This document shows positions 62,953-64,000 of a stretch of 64,000 nucleotides of DNA, piece by piece. The notes under the pieces were generated by a model, which searched no databases, had not been told where the DNA came from, and worked only from the letters and a program-made list of their open reading frames with translations. Made by a program: the position numbers and the translations under genes. Within the stretch, counting starts at the first letter, position 1; every line of letters begins with the position of its first letter. This DNA is from Hydrotalea sp. GTDB taxonomy: Bacteria > Bacteroidota > Bacteroidia > Chitinophagales > Chitinophagaceae. The stretch covers positions 186,001 to 250,000 of the forward strand of contig DAHXOT010000017.1 of the NCBI GenBank assembly GCA_027364735.1. Reading direction: 5' to 3'.

Positions 62953-64000
62953 TTCCCTATCGAAAAATCTGCTTTCATTTGTTCAATTGCTTTATGTAAT
63001 ACTGTTGTAATTTTTTCGAGATGTAATTCTATTACCGATTCATCTATAATTATTTCTTCTTTCATTTCTAATGCTCTTATAGAAGTTCTAATTTTTTCTA
63101 TGCCCATACTATCTATGGTAGATTTCATTTTATGTGCAATAAAATTAACTGTTTTTATATCGTTCTCTTTTACGGCAGTAGTAAGTTTTTGCAATTCAAT
63201 GGGTATATTATCTAAAAATAGTTTTACCATTTTAGCGGCAAATTCAGGATTATTTCTTCCTATAACATTAACCATAGAAAGGTTGTATAATTTATCAGAA
63301 ACTTCGCTGCTATTAGATGATTCGGTTTTATTGTCGCTTACTTCTTTAATATTCGATTGTAAATATTTGCTAATGGTTTTGTACAGTTTTTCTTCTGTAT
63401 AAGGTTTGGTAACATAATCATTCATTCCGGCGGCAATATAAAGTTGGTCATCGCCTTTTAATGCATGAGCCGTTAAAGCAATAATAGGAATATTGGCTTT
63501 TGTAGCATCAGTAAGTTTTCTAATAGCTTTTGTAGCAGCAATGCCATCCATTTCGGGCATTTGAATATCCATTAAAATTAAATCGTAATTATTCTGTTTT
63601 ACTTTTTCTACAGCTTCTTTTCCGTTATTAGCAATATCTGTAGAAAACTGCCACGATTCTAAAATATGTTTAGCTAAATATTGATTTAACTCTACATCTT
63701 CTGCAATTAAAATTGTTTTTTTGCCAATACTTTTAAAACTAACTTCTGCTTTATTATCTTCTTTTAATAAACTGGCTGTACCTATTTCGTACATTAGTTT
63801 AAATAGAAATGTGCTGCCTTTACCTGCTTCGCTTTCTAATAAAATTTTTCCTCCTTGCATTTCAACTAAATTTTTACAAATAGATAAACCTAAACCTGTG
63901 CCACCATATTTTCTGGCAACATCGGTTGATGCTTGAATAAACGGATCGAAAATAGAAATGCTTTTTTCTTTGCTAATGCCAATACCTGTATCGCTTACCG
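62949..64000 (-). CDS. Hybrid sensor histidine kinase, C-terminal part (HATPase-REC-HPt)
   Basis: Partial: the frame continues past the right edge. Visible from N to C: end of the HATPase domain with G boxes DTGIGI and KYGGTGLGLSI followed by the conserved EMQGGKILLESEAGKGSTFLF; a receiver domain with VLIAEDVELNQ-like ILIAEDVELNQY, phospho-acceptor Asp in DLILMDIQMPEMDG and KPYTEEKL; and an HPt domain with the phospho-His in VNFIAHKMKSTIDSMG near the end. A phosphorelay protein. The sensor and dimerisation part lies outside the window. No output response regulator is adjacent. Confidence 0.93.
   Translation of the reverse strand, partial: VSDTGIGISKEKSISIFDPFIQASTDVARKYGGTGLGLSICKNLVEMQGGKILLESEAGKGSTFLFKLMYEIGTASLLKEDNKAEVSFKSIGKKTILIAEDVELNQYLAKHILESWQFSTDIANNGKEAVEKVKQNNYDLILMDIQMPEMDGIAATKAIRKLTDATKANIPIIALTAHALKGDDQLYIAAGMNDYVTKPYTEEKLYKTISKYLQSNIKEVSDNKTESSNSSEVSDKLYNLSMVNVIGRNNPEFAAKMVKLFLDNIPIELQKLTTAVKENDIKTVNFIAHKMKSTIDSMGIEKIRTSIRALEMKEEIIIDESVIELHLEKITTVLHKAIEQMKADFSIGN

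Overview
This is an AT-rich chromosomal window from a member of the Bacteroidota, most like the Chitinophagaceae/Chitinophagales. The lineage signals are a SusC/SusD pair, the giant T9SS translocon protein SprA next to ruvA, a protein ending in the type-B gliding/T9SS sorting domain, the ftsX-DUF3098-uppP order, a short RpoD beginning MRQLKI, an extended S16 protein, DUF3467 and DUF4105 proteins, and promoter motifs of the TAnnTTTG type. I see no rRNA, tRNA, CRISPR array, insertion sequence or prophage. Most of the window is housekeeping DNA with small accessory patches.

Layout. 1-5.4 kb: the 3' end of a SusC receptor, its SusD lipoprotein and a DUF1735-type lipoprotein (one uptake operon), then a lone exported protein with a carboxypeptidase-regulatory-like domain. 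5.4-10.9 kb: DUF3467, an aldose-1-epimerase-like protein, an OmpR-type regulator, ruvB, and a MarR-controlled redox operon with two matching palindromic operators. 10.8-16.4 kb: a 52-residue membrane micro-gene, leuS, then ftsX-DUF3098-uppP. 16.4-27.3 kb: a UMF1-type transporter with an MBL hydrolase, DUF3108, a flippase-like membrane protein divergent from ruvC, an M20 dipeptidase, a CDF transporter, OsmC, a Tat-exported superoxide dismutase, an LptF/LptG permease and two small proteins. 27.5-32.8 kb: information processing and metabolism (rpoD, ffh, rpsP, a pterin synthase with folE, fabD). 32.8-36.8 kb: a GNAT enzyme, an unknown protein, a PLP Cys/Met enzyme, DUF2147 and fabH. 36.9-50.1 kb: ruvA-sprA, an SDR, a T9SS cargo protein, an alpha/beta hydrolase and a DUF4105 protein. 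50.2-55.8 kb: HIT, greA, a mosaic of two decayed genes, and the pantothenate/CoA block (panC-panB-panD divergent from coaBC). 55.9-64 kb: an Oar-like TonB receptor, a 30-residue membrane micro-gene, a secreted MTA/SAH nucleosidase, an outer-membrane porin-like protein, a GT2 glycosyltransferase and the 3' part of a hybrid histidine kinase.

How the parts work together. All three RuvABC genes are present but scattered. SprA would export proteins such as the 814-residue type-B cargo. panB, panC, panD and coaBC cover most of the path from ketoisovalerate and aspartate to 4'-phosphopantetheine. FtsX, UppP and the Lpt permease serve the envelope.

I found no convincing new multi-gene defence or mobile system. 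The most distinctive signals are the two-operator MarR regulon whose regulator has an OhrR-like pair of cysteines, a terminator-like hairpin in the greA leader, the mosaic pseudogene, a duplicated 33-bp element between panC and panB, and two unannotated membrane micro-genes.
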